A stretch of 38,652 bases of DNA from Pseudomonas sp. GM78 (GTDB lineage Bacteria > Pseudomonadota > Gammaproteobacteria > Pseudomonadales > Pseudomonadaceae), in the NCBI RefSeq assembly GCF_000282475.1, contig NZ_AKJF01000141.1:1-38652 (forward strand), in the 5' to 3' direction. Below the pieces are notes generated by a model. It saw only the letters and a program-made list of their open reading frames with translations. It searched no databases and was not told the DNA's origin. A program made the translations under genes and the position numbers. Of the stretch, positions 7,611-14,783 are shown piece after piece (positions within the stretch are counted from its first letter, which is position 1; each line of letters starts with the position of its first letter).

Positions 7611-9512
7611 CTACTGCACCCATCGCTGCAGAATTTGCTGAAGATCAGTGCGTTTGAAGGGCTTGGCCAGGTAATCGTTCATTCCCGCCGACAGGCAGGC
7701 TTCACGATCCCCCTGCAAGGCGTTGGCGGTCAGGGCAATGATTGGCAAGTCGGTGCAGCCGGGCAGTTCACGGATCTGCCGGGTCGCCTCATAACCGTCG
7801 ATGACCGGTAATCGGCAGTCCATCAGGATCGCTTCGAAAATCAGGCTCTCGGCACTGCGCACCGCCTGGGCACCATCGGCGGCGACGCTCACGGTAAAGC
7901 CCAGGCTGCGCAGCATGGCTTCGATCACGGTCTGGTTGACCGGGTTGTCCTCGACCAGCAGCACATTGCGTCCTTCGCCGTCACCCTTGTGGGTCGATAC
8001 GCGCGGTAACCGCGCCGGCAAGGCCTGTTGATACAACGCCAGCGGAATTTCCAGGGTGAACACCGAGCCACGGCCTTCCTCGCTCTGGGCGCGCAAGGTG
8101 CCACCCATGCGTTCTGCGAGCGTGCGGGCAATCGGCAGGCCCAGGCCGGTGCCGCCATAGCGTCTTGAAATTGAACTGTCGGCCTGCTGAAACGCATCGA
8201 ACATCAATTCCAGGCTTTCGGGCGGAATGCCAATCCCGCTGTCGCGTACCGTGCAGGTGAACCACAGCAGTTCATGATCCAGGGACTGCCATTGCGATTC
8301 GATGCGCACGCGCCCCTGTTCGGTAAACTTCAGGGCATTGCCGACCAGATTGACCAGTATTTGCCTGATGCGCGTCGGATCGCCCTGAACCTGCAGCGCG
8401 CGCATGTCCTCCGGAATCTGCAACTGCAGATCGAGCCCGCGTTGTATGGCGCTGTGCTGGAACGACTGGGCGCAACTGCCGATCAGGTCCGCGAGGTTGA
8501 ACGGAATATGCTCCAGCTCCAGTTCCGAGCGTTCGATACGCGAAAAATCCAGAATGTCATTGATGACTTTGAGCAAGTGCTCGGTGGATTCGGAGGCCAG
8601 CGCGGCGTATTCGAGCTGTTCTTCGGTCATCTGGGTGGTTTCCAGCAACTGCAGCATGCCCAGCACGCCATTCATCGGCGTGCGCAGTTCGTGGCTCATC
8701 ATGGCGAGGAAATCGGACTTGGCGTTGTTGGCTTTTTCTGCTTCCTCGCGGGTCTGGATCAACTGCGCCATGGCCTGGTGCTGTTCGTGGCTGGCCTGCT
8801 CGAGCCCCCTGGCGAGGTTGTTGATGTGTTGCGACAGGGCGCCCAGTTCGGTGTCGTCAACGATGGGCAGGGGCGTTTTGTAGTCGCCGGCCTGGATCGC
8901 CTTGACCGCATTGCCAATATCGCGGATCGGTTGCGACAGGCTCGCGGCCAGGCGCCGGGCGACCATGAAGGTGAACAGCAGGGCGAACAGCGCCAGGATG
9001 CCGGCCTTGAGCAGGATCTCTTGCTGGCGCTGGCTGAACGCATCATTGGACAGGCCGACGATCACCCGGCCCAGGTAATCCTCGGCGGGTGCCGTGGGGG
9101 CCACGGTGCCATCCTGGAAAAAATCATTGTGCAGCGCGATCCGTTGCAGGCGCACGGGGGCCTGGAAGACTTCGATCTGGTGCGGCTTCTGATAATTTGC
9201 CGACGGTTGCTCGACGTACACCAGAATCCGGTCGGCGCTGTCCTGCACTTCCAGGAAGCGTACGTTGGGCGTGGCCAGCGTGGCCTTGAGCAGGCTCTCG
9301 AGCACCTCGTTATTGCCCGAAATCACCCCGTATTCGGTGGCCGGCGCCAGTTGGTTGGCAATCAGCTGGCCGGTGTGGTTGAGCTCCTGGCGCAAATCCT
9401 GGATCCGCACGAAGGTGAAGAAGCTGATCAACAGCAACGTCAGCAGCAGGGCGGGGCCGAGGCTGATGATCTGGGTGCGGGTACTGATGTCCCAGCGGCG
9501 ACGGAAGGTCAT
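7611..9512 (-). CDS. Hybrid sensor histidine kinase, GacS/BarA-like without Hpt (PA1611-type)
   Basis: Membrane sensor kinase with 633 residues. It has TM1 (about 15-36), a periplasmic domain of about 130 residues (37-165), TM2 (about 168-186), HAMP (187-240), a HisKA domain with phospho-acceptor H274 in MMSHELRTPMNG, an ATPase domain with N392 and the G boxes DSGIGIP and GGTGLGL, and a receiver domain with D565 in LMDCRLP and K617 in LAKPF. There is no C-terminal Hpt, so a separate Hpt protein must carry the phosphate on. By position beside fabA it corresponds to PA1611, reported to bind RetS and to relay to HptB; that link is from memory. Its ATG overlaps the stop of the upstream binding-protein gene by four bases, and it is the last gene of a three-gene operon with a TonB receptor. 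Confidence 0.93.
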   Translation of the reverse strand: MTFRRRWDISTRTQIISLGPALLLTLLLISFFTFVRIQDLRQELNHTGQLIANQLAPATEYGVISGNNEVLESLLKATLATPNVRFLEVQDSADRILVYVEQPSANYQKPHQIEVFQAPVRLQRIALHNDFFQDGTVAPTAPAEDYLGRVIVGLSNDAFSQRQQEILLKAGILALFALLFTFMVARRLAASLSQPIRDIGNAVKAIQAGDYKTPLPIVDDTELGALSQHINNLARGLEQASHEQHQAMAQLIQTREEAEKANNAKSDFLAMMSHELRTPMNGVLGMLQLLETTQMTEEQLEYAALASESTEHLLKVINDILDFSRIERSELELEHIPFNLADLIGSCAQSFQHSAIQRGLDLQLQIPEDMRALQVQGDPTRIRQILVNLVGNALKFTEQGRVRIESQWQSLDHELLWFTCTVRDSGIGIPPESLELMFDAFQQADSSISRRYGGTGLGLPIARTLAERMGGTLRAQSEEGRGSVFTLEIPLALYQQALPARLPRVSTHKGDGEGRNVLLVEDNPVNQTVIEAMLRSLGFTVSVAADGAQAVRSAESLIFEAILMDCRLPVIDGYEATRQIRELPGCTDLPIIALTANALQGDREACLSAGMNDYLAKPFKRTDLQQILQRWVQ

Positions 9513-10441
9513 GGGTGGCGTTCTCCTTCTGCCAGCAACGTGGCGACAGCCGCTTCGTTTACCTGTTCAAGACCCAGGGAACGAGACACCTGCGCATTGC
9601 TCGAGACTTTGAAACGGTGTGGATACTGCGAACGTGGCCACGTGGCGGGCGGCAGGTTAAGCAGCTCATCGAGCACCGCCAGCCAGTCGCTCTGATCACT
9701 GTAGGTACTGGCCAGGCTCCCGGCCTTGACGAATCCTGCATTGGGGCCGATCAAGGCCAGCTGTCGCGCATAGCTGCTGAGCAACAGGTTTTTTGCGGTT
9801 TTCGGGTTGTACAGATCTGGATCGTCGAGGCCCAGCACGACATCGCTGTTGTCCAGCAACGCCTGTAAGGGGCGACTGTCCTGGGTGTTTTCCCAGCGCT
9901 CGGTGACCACTTCAAGGCCCAGGGGGTGGGCGGCCTGGCGCAGTTCCCGCAACAGGAACTCGCTATGGCTGTCGTACAGGACGCCTACCCGTTTGACCTC
10001 GGGCAGAAGTACGCGGGTGAGGCGCAATTGGCGGTCCAGTGGCGGATCGCTCCAGAGCAGGCTGAGGTGCGCAGGCACGGAGTGCCCCAGATGTTGCCGT
10101 GCCTGCAGGCGGCTGATGCGCAGCACCAGCGTCGCCGGGCCGCGGGGGTCCTGCAGGCGCCAGTCGAGACTGGGCAGGTCGAGCAGGATCAAGCGAGTGT
10201 CCGCCGCCAGCTTGTCCGGTGACGGCAGGCTGGCCAGCGGCTGGAAGCGCACGGTGTCTGCCGGTCGCAGTTGCCCCAGTGCTTGGGCAAAGGATTGCAC
10301 GCCGGGGCTATCGTCGACACCGGTGAGGAGAATGTCCGCAGCGCTGACCGCCAGGCTGTGTAGCCAGCCAGCGAGTATCAGGCAAACCAGGGCCAGCAGA
10401 TGGCCAAGGGTTGGCGGCTTGCGCGACGGACGATGCGGCAT
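9509..10441 (-). CDS. Periplasmic ABC-type substrate-binding-like protein (ABC_sub_bind fold)
   Basis: A 310-residue secreted protein. The signal peptide covers about residues 1-34 (hydrophobic LGHLLALVCLILAGWLHSL, cleavage near VSA-AD). The mature part looks like a two-lobed binding protein of the PF04392/TrpX type: strand-turn KRVGVLYDSHSEF, then SDVVLGLDDPDLYN, the central LLLSSYARQLALIGPNAGFV and the C-terminal PHRFKVSSNAQVSRSLGL. No ABC permease or ATPase lies beside it, so it probably presents a ligand to a partner rather than feeding an importer. It starts one base after the TonB-receptor stop (TAATATG) and ends in ATGA overlap with the kinase start, so all three are translationally coupled. 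The ligand is unknown; the fold call is by resemblance. Confidence 0.8.
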   Translation of the reverse strand: MPHRPSRKPPTLGHLLALVCLILAGWLHSLAVSAADILLTGVDDSPGVQSFAQALGQLRPADTVRFQPLASLPSPDKLAADTRLILLDLPSLDWRLQDPRGPATLVLRISRLQARQHLGHSVPAHLSLLWSDPPLDRQLRLTRVLLPEVKRVGVLYDSHSEFLLRELRQAAHPLGLEVVTERWENTQDSRPLQALLDNSDVVLGLDDPDLYNPKTAKNLLLSSYARQLALIGPNAGFVKAGSLASTYSDQSDWLAVLDELLNLPPATWPRSQYPHRFKVSSNAQVSRSLGLEQVNEAAVATLLAEGERHP

Positions 10442-10442
10442 A

Positions 10443-12566
10443 TTAAAAGGCCAATTGCGCGCTGAAATACATCATGCGACGCTCGTCATAATTATTGTCG
10501 ATAAAGGTGGTGGGCTGGTTGTCGAGGCGCTGCTGAAGCACACCGGCCAGTTCCAGATGCGTCTTGCCCAGGCGGATGCGCCTGGCGATGCGCGTGTCGA
10601 CGCGTTCGAAGCGGTAGCCGTTGAGCGCGTCGTCAGCATAATAGAAGAGCGCGCTGTTCCAGCCATGGCCCCAGTCGCGCAACCAGGCGGCAGAGCCACT
10701 GTTGCGTGCAGTCTGTTGCGCATCCTGCAGGTTGCTCGCGTCGGCATCGACGTAGGCATAAGTCAGGCGCAACCGGTCGACACTGCCGATCTTCCAGTCG
10801 AGCTGGGTTTCCGCTCCGGTATAGCGCGCGCTGTTGGCATTGCTGGCGATGTACTGGTTGTTGCGCAGCGGCTCGCTGATCATCCCGGTGATCTCGTCGT
10901 AGAACAGCTTTACGTCGACGGCCAGCCCCGATTCGGCAAAGTAACCGTTGTAGCCCAGTTCCCGGGAGCGCATGTGTTCCTGGTCGAGGTCACCGGCCCC
11001 GCGGGTCTTGACGAAATAGCCGGCACTGGACTGGCCAAAGGCGCCGGGTTGCAGGTGGGTGACCTGGTAGCTCCAGTTGACGTTGTTCTCGAACATGTCC
11101 GGGGAGCGGATCGCTTCCGAGTACACCGCACGCAAGCCATGGCGTGGATTGATCAGGTAGTTGACCGCCATCCGTGGGGTCAGTGAGCTGCCGATCAACT
11201 GGGTGTCCTCGAACATGGCTCCGCCCTGCAGTAGCCAGTGTTCGCTGGCGCGCCATTCGAGCTGGCCGAAGGCTCGCCAGGTGGTGTCGTCGAGGGTGCC
11301 ATTGAAGTAGGTCTCGGAATCTGCCCGGTCGTAACGATAGTTCAAGCCGCTGACCAGCCGCAGGTTATCGGACAGGCTCAGGGTGTCTTGCAGTTCAAGG
11401 TCGTAGCGCGTCTCCCGGGTGCTTTGGTCGATATCGCCGCAGACCGTTTGCCGCGCGCCGTTGCGCCACTGGTCGAGGACTTGATTGGCCAGCGCGCGTT
11501 TAGCCGGATCGCCCTCGGGTGCACCGGAGCCCAGGAAGCTCTCGATGTTGCGTGCCAGGCGTTCAGTGTAGTTCGGGTCGAGTCGCCAGAGCTCGGTGAG
11601 TTCGGGGCTGAACGATACTTCGGCATCACAGGCGCGCCAGGTTTGCTGACGGTCCCAATGCTGGGCCGAACCCTGGATGTAAAGACTGTGCTCGGAATTG
11701 ATGTCGAAGTTCCAGCGCAACGAGCCGGCGTAATCCTTGGCGTTGACGTCGGAATTGTCTCCGGCGCGGGTAGTCCCCGAAAACACCGGGCGGTAGGTAT
11801 AGGGTCGCTGATTGGTGCCGTCCTTGGCATTCACCTGCCAATCGATGCTTTGCCGTTCGTCGAGCGTTTGGCTGACGGCGAGGTTGAAGCGCTTCAGGCG
11901 TCGGCTGTCATGGTAGTCACCGCCATTGCGGTCAACGTCGAAGCCATCGTCTTGCTGGCCGGACAGGGACAGGCGTAGATCGCCGTCGTCCCAACCCACG
12001 CCCTGGCTGGCATAAAAGTCGTCGATGCCACGCTGGCCGCGGGTGACTTTCAGGCGCGTACCATGGCTGTCGGCCGGGTTGCGCGTGATGATGTTGACCA
12101 CCGCCATCAGCGCATTGGCGCCATAGCTGACGGTGTTCGGGCCGCGGAAAACCTCGATTCGCTCGATGTCCTCCATGGCCACCGGAATATCGCTCCAGTC
12201 CACCGTGGCCAGCCCCGCGCGGTACACCGAGCGGCCGTCGATCAATACCTGCATGCGCCGCGCTTCGGCAGCGCTGGTGCCGTGGTAATTCACCGTGGCC
12301 TGGTTGCCGCTGATGTTGCCGACCATCATTCCCGGCACCAGGCGCAGCACTTCGCTGATATCCCGGGCGCCGCTGGCATTGATCAGCGCGCTGTCGAGCA
12401 CCGTCATGCTTCCCGGCACGGCAGCCGGCGACTGTTTCAGGCGCGTGGCCGTCAGTACTTGCGGCAACGGTTCGCTGTCGAGAAACAAGTCGTCGGCCAG
12501 CACCGGCGAGCTGAACACCAGCGCCAGGACCAGCGGCGAACGGGGGGAAGGCGAACCCAGGGACAC
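10443..12566 (-). CDS. TonB-dependent outer-membrane receptor, ligand unknown
   Basis: A 707-residue 22-stranded barrel receptor of the FepA/BtuB/CirA kind. The signal peptide ends near VLADD. The plug domain covers about 35-150 (PAAVPGSMTVLDSALI, RRMQVLIDGRSVY, IERIEVFRGPNTVSYG and ALMAVVNIITR). The barrel follows and the last residue is Phe, as outer-membrane insertion requires. Two cysteines (WRACDAE and QTVCGD) may form a loop disulfide. The start is GTG at 12566, chosen because AAGGA lies six bases upstream and the signal peptide is then complete; an ATG seven bases further up is in another frame. No Fur-like box is visible in front of it, so an iron siderophore is not the obvious ligand. 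First gene of the operon with the binding protein and hybrid kinase. Confidence 0.9.
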   Translation of the reverse strand: MSLGSPSPRSPLVLALVFSSPVLADDLFLDSEPLPQVLTATRLKQSPAAVPGSMTVLDSALINASGARDISEVLRLVPGMMVGNISGNQATVNYHGTSAAEARRMQVLIDGRSVYRAGLATVDWSDIPVAMEDIERIEVFRGPNTVSYGANALMAVVNIITRNPADSHGTRLKVTRGQRGIDDFYASQGVGWDDGDLRLSLSGQQDDGFDVDRNGGDYHDSRRLKRFNLAVSQTLDERQSIDWQVNAKDGTNQRPYTYRPVFSGTTRAGDNSDVNAKDYAGSLRWNFDINSEHSLYIQGSAQHWDRQQTWRACDAEVSFSPELTELWRLDPNYTERLARNIESFLGSGAPEGDPAKRALANQVLDQWRNGARQTVCGDIDQSTRETRYDLELQDTLSLSDNLRLVSGLNYRYDRADSETYFNGTLDDTTWRAFGQLEWRASEHWLLQGGAMFEDTQLIGSSLTPRMAVNYLINPRHGLRAVYSEAIRSPDMFENNVNWSYQVTHLQPGAFGQSSAGYFVKTRGAGDLDQEHMRSRELGYNGYFAESGLAVDVKLFYDEITGMISEPLRNNQYIASNANSARYTGAETQLDWKIGSVDRLRLTYAYVDADASNLQDAQQTARNSGSAAWLRDWGHGWNSALFYYADDALNGYRFERVDTRIARRIRLGKTHLELAGVLQQRLDNQPTTFIDNNYDERRMMYFSAQLAF

Positions 12567-12651
12567 AACGCATCCTTGTTAACGATCGATGGCGCGCATG
12601 TTAACCGAGCTCGTTGACTTTTCCAGTCACGATGTAAGCATTTTCCTAGGT

Positions 12652-12684
12652 ATTACCGGACTTCTTCCTACGCATACCGGTAAT
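12652..12684. promoter_or_regulatory. Inverted repeat ATTACCGG-N17-CCGGTAAT, possible operator
   Basis: Two perfect 8-bp half sites (12652-12659 and 12677-12684) with centres 25 bp apart, in the 195-bp gap between the TonB-receptor gene and gpsA. The right half lies within the palindrome TACCGGTA. It could control either gene. No regulator is assigned. Confidence 0.45.
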
Positions 12685-12718
12685 TGACGCGGGGACTGGC
12701 CGACACCGGGGCGCTCCG

Positions 12719-12724
12719 TATAAT
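12719..12724 (+). promoter_or_regulatory. Probable -10 element of the gpsA promoter
   Basis: A consensus TATAAT preceded by CCG and followed by GCGGGC lies 37 bp upstream of the gpsA ATG. I find no good -35 at 16-18 bp, so the promoter call rests on the -10 alone. Confidence 0.45.
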
Positions 12725-12761
12725 GCGGGCATCGCCACTGGTATGGATTAACGGATTACAT

Positions 12762-13787
12762 ATGACTCAACAGCGCCCGATCGCGGTCTTGGGAGGCGGC
12801 AGTTTTGGTACCGCCGTGGCTAACCTGCTGGCTGAAAATGGTCATCAAGTCCTGCAATGGATGCGTGACCCCGAACAGGCCGAGGCCATCCGGGTCAACC
12901 GCGAGAATCCGCGTTACCTCAAAGGCATCAAGATTCTGCCCGGCGTGACGCCGATCACTGATCTGCTGGCCACCCTGGAGGCCTGCGACCTGAGTTTTGT
13001 CGCGCTGCCCTCCAGCGCGTTGCGCACGGTGCTGGCCCCGCATGCCGATCGGCTAAGCGGCAAAATGCTGGTGAGCCTGACCAAGGGCATCGAAGCCCAC
13101 ACGTTCAAGCTGATGAGCCAGATTCTCGAAGAGATCGCGCCGCTGGCACGCATCGGTGTGTTGTCCGGGCCGAACCTGGCCCGTGAAATCGCCGAACACG
13201 CGTTGACTGCCACGGTGGTCGCCAGCGAAGACGAGGCGCTCTGCCAGCATGTCCAGGAGGTGCTGCACGGCCGCACCTTCCGCGTGTATGCCAGCGCCGA
13301 CCGTTTTGGCGTGGAGCTGGGCGGGGCGTTGAAAAATGTCTACGCGATCATCGCCGGCATGGCAGTGGCGATGGGCATGGGCGAAAACACCAAGAGCATG
13401 CTGATTACCCGGGCGCTGGCGGAAATGACGCGCTTCGCGGTCAATCAGGGTGCCAACCCGATGACCTTCCTGGGCCTTGCGGGCGTGGGTGACCTGATCG
13501 TGACCTGCTCGTCGCCAAAAAGCCGTAACTATCAGGTCGGTTTCGCCCTCGGCCAGGGCTTGAGCCTCGATGAGGCGGTCAATCGCCTCGGCGAAGTCGC
13601 CGAAGGCGTGAACACGCTCAAGGTGCTCAAGGCCAAGTCTCAGGAGGTGGGCGTGTACATGCCGTTGGTCGCCGGGCTGCACGCAATTTTGTTCGAAGGG
13701 CGCACGCTTGAGCAGGTGATCGGGCTGTTGATGCGCGGCGAGCCGAAGACCGATGTCGACTTTATTTCCACCAGCGGCTTCAACTGA
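12762..13787 (+). CDS. gpsA: NAD(P)H-dependent glycerol-3-phosphate dehydrogenase GpsA
   Basis: Reduces dihydroxyacetone phosphate to sn-glycerol 3-phosphate, the backbone of phospholipids; cytosolic. The 341 residues starting [20 protein letters not shown] put the dinucleotide-binding GGGSFG at 11-16. Also visible are [25 protein letters not shown] and the catalytic-lysine region [21 protein letters not shown], then [11 protein letters not shown] and [14 protein letters not shown]. An in-frame upstream extension to 12684 would add 26 unconserved residues ahead of the fold and would place the TATAAT element inside the gene, so I prefer 12762. The ribosome site (CGGA) is weak. It is followed after 29 bp by the DUF4389 gene. 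Confidence 0.96.
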   Translation: MTQQRPIAVLGGGSFGTAVANLLAENGHQVLQWMRDPEQAEAIRVNRENPRYLKGIKILPGVTPITDLLATLEACDLSFVALPSSALRTVLAPHADRLSGKMLVSLTKGIEAHTFKLMSQILEEIAPLARIGVLSGPNLAREIAEHALTATVVASEDEALCQHVQEVLHGRTFRVYASADRFGVELGGALKNVYAIIAGMAVAMGMGENTKSMLITRALAEMTRFAVNQGANPMTFLGLAGVGDLIVTCSSPKSRNYQVGFALGQGLSLDEAVNRLGEVAEGVNTLKVLKAKSQEVGVYMPLVAGLHAILFEGRTLEQVIGLLMRGEPKTDVDFISTSGFN

Positions 13788-13816
13788 ACCCTTATTTCAC
13801 AGGAACGGAGCGAGAC

Positions 13817-14164
13817 ATGAGTGATCAAAAAGTAGAAGCCAGATACGAGTCCATTCTGCTTCGAGTGCTGTGGATGGTGGTGTTCCTGCTGGTCTGGCAG
13901 GTGGCGCAATTCATGCTTGGCGCGGTGGTGCTGGTGCAGTTGATCTATCGTTTGATCTATGGCGCCCCGAGCGCCAGCCTGATGAACTTCGGCGACAGTC
14001 TGAGCCAGTTCCTGGCACAGATCGGTCGTTTCGGCAGCTTCCACAGCGACCAGAAACCCTGGCCGTTCGCCGATTGGCCGACGCCGCGTACGCCGGAAGG
14101 TGAAGCGCCGCACGTCGTGGCGCCTGCACCGCATCCGGCCCGAGATGAGGAACCCAAGCTATGA
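13817..14164 (+). CDS. DUF4389 membrane protein
   Basis: 115 residues of the DUF4389 family, function unknown. The N-terminal half (about 13-50) is a hydrophobic region, ILLRVLWMVVFLLVWQVAQF and LGAVVLVQLIYRLIY, which reads as two membrane segments or one long re-entrant pair. The C-terminal half is Pro-rich and polar (KPWPFADWPTPRTPEGEAPH), presumably cytosolic. AGGAACGGAG precedes the ATG by about eight bases. The stop overlaps the sixA start (ATGA), so the two are translationally coupled; the meaning of pairing a small membrane protein with a phosphohistidine phosphatase is not known. Confidence 0.85.
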   Translation: MSDQKVEARYESILLRVLWMVVFLLVWQVAQFMLGAVVLVQLIYRLIYGAPSASLMNFGDSLSQFLAQIGRFGSFHSDQKPWPFADWPTPRTPEGEAPHVVAPAPHPARDEEPKL

Positions 14165-14616
14165 AACTCTGGGTATTGCGTCATGGTGAAGCCGAGCCAC
14201 ACGGTTCCAAACCCCACGATTCGGAGCGGGAGCTGACCGACAATGGTCGTAAGGAAGTGCTGCGTGCCGCTGCCAACCTGATTGGCCAGCCGCTAACAGC
14301 GATTTATGCCAGCCCCTACATGCGAGCGCAGCAAACCGCGCACCTGGTGAAAGATACATTGGGTTTCGAACCGGAAATCCGCACGGTTGAGTGGCTGACC
14401 CCGGATTTCGATCCCGATCGAGTGACCGATCAGCTGAAGTCGGTGACCAACGTGCTGCTGGTTTCCCATAATCCGCTGGTGGGGAACCTGCTCAGCTACC
14501 TGCAACATGGCGCCGGGCATCCGCCCGAAAGAGTTAGCACCGCTGGCCTGGCGGAGCTTGAAAGCAATGAACTGCTGATCGGCGCGATGAAGCTCAACAG
14601 CATCAAGCACCCTTAA
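14161..14616 (+). CDS. sixA: Phosphohistidine phosphatase SixA
   Basis: A 151-residue member of the histidine phosphatase superfamily. In E. coli SixA removes phosphate from histidine (reported for the ArcB Hpt domain and for the nitrogen-PTS protein NPr). The RHG motif has nucleophile H8 (MKLWVLRHGEAE), with ERELTDNGRKEV, the arginine in YASPYMRAQQTA and the second catalytic histidine in VSHNPLVGNLL. Length and motif order match SixA, which lacks the extra lobe of larger phosphoglycerate mutases. It overlaps the DUF4389 gene by four bases. A REP-like hairpin follows six bases past its stop. Confidence 0.93.
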   Translation: MKLWVLRHGEAEPHGSKPHDSERELTDNGRKEVLRAAANLIGQPLTAIYASPYMRAQQTAHLVKDTLGFEPEIRTVEWLTPDFDPDRVTDQLKSVTNVLLVSHNPLVGNLLSYLQHGAGHPPERVSTAGLAELESNELLIGAMKLNSIKHP

Positions 14617-14620
14617 AAGC

Positions 14621-14698
14621 AAAAGATCGCAGCCTACGGCAGCTCCTACAGGGTCATTACGAACTCCATGTAGGAGCTGCCGCAGGCTGCGATCTTTT
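14621..14698. repeat. REP-like inverted repeat, second sequence class
   Basis: Arms of 30 bp (14621-14650 and 14669-14698) with one mismatch and an 18-bp loop. The arm aaaagatcgcagcctacggc followed by agctcctaca is a different class from the 3446-type pairs. The same class recurs at 32033-32105. Located between sixA and the acyl-CoA ligase gene. Confidence 0.88.
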
Positions 14699-14721
14699 GA
14701 TCTTGATGTCCAAAAATTTAT

Positions 14722-14741
14722 AACCAAGCATTTGCTTGGTT
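14722..14741. promoter_or_regulatory. Perfect palindromic operator candidate upstream of acyl-CoA ligase
   Basis: AACCAAGCATTTGCTTGGTT is a perfect 9-bp inverted repeat with a 2-bp centre, 42 bp before the ligase ATG. The compact CAAGC-N4-GCTTG form is typical of TetR-family operators that govern acyl-CoA genes. Which regulator binds is unknown; no TetR gene lies in the window. Confidence 0.6.
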
Positions 14742-14783
14742 GGCTACGCTTGCTCCAGACCCGGAAACAAAGGAGCGAGTCGC

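Noticed and set aside
8274-9695. Long plus-strand frame across the hybrid kinase
   Set aside because: Antisense shadow of a gene with clear kinase and receiver motifs.
12573-12684. Fur box in front of the TonB-receptor gene
   Set aside because: No GATAAT-type 19-bp dyad is visible; I therefore do not assign an iron ligand.
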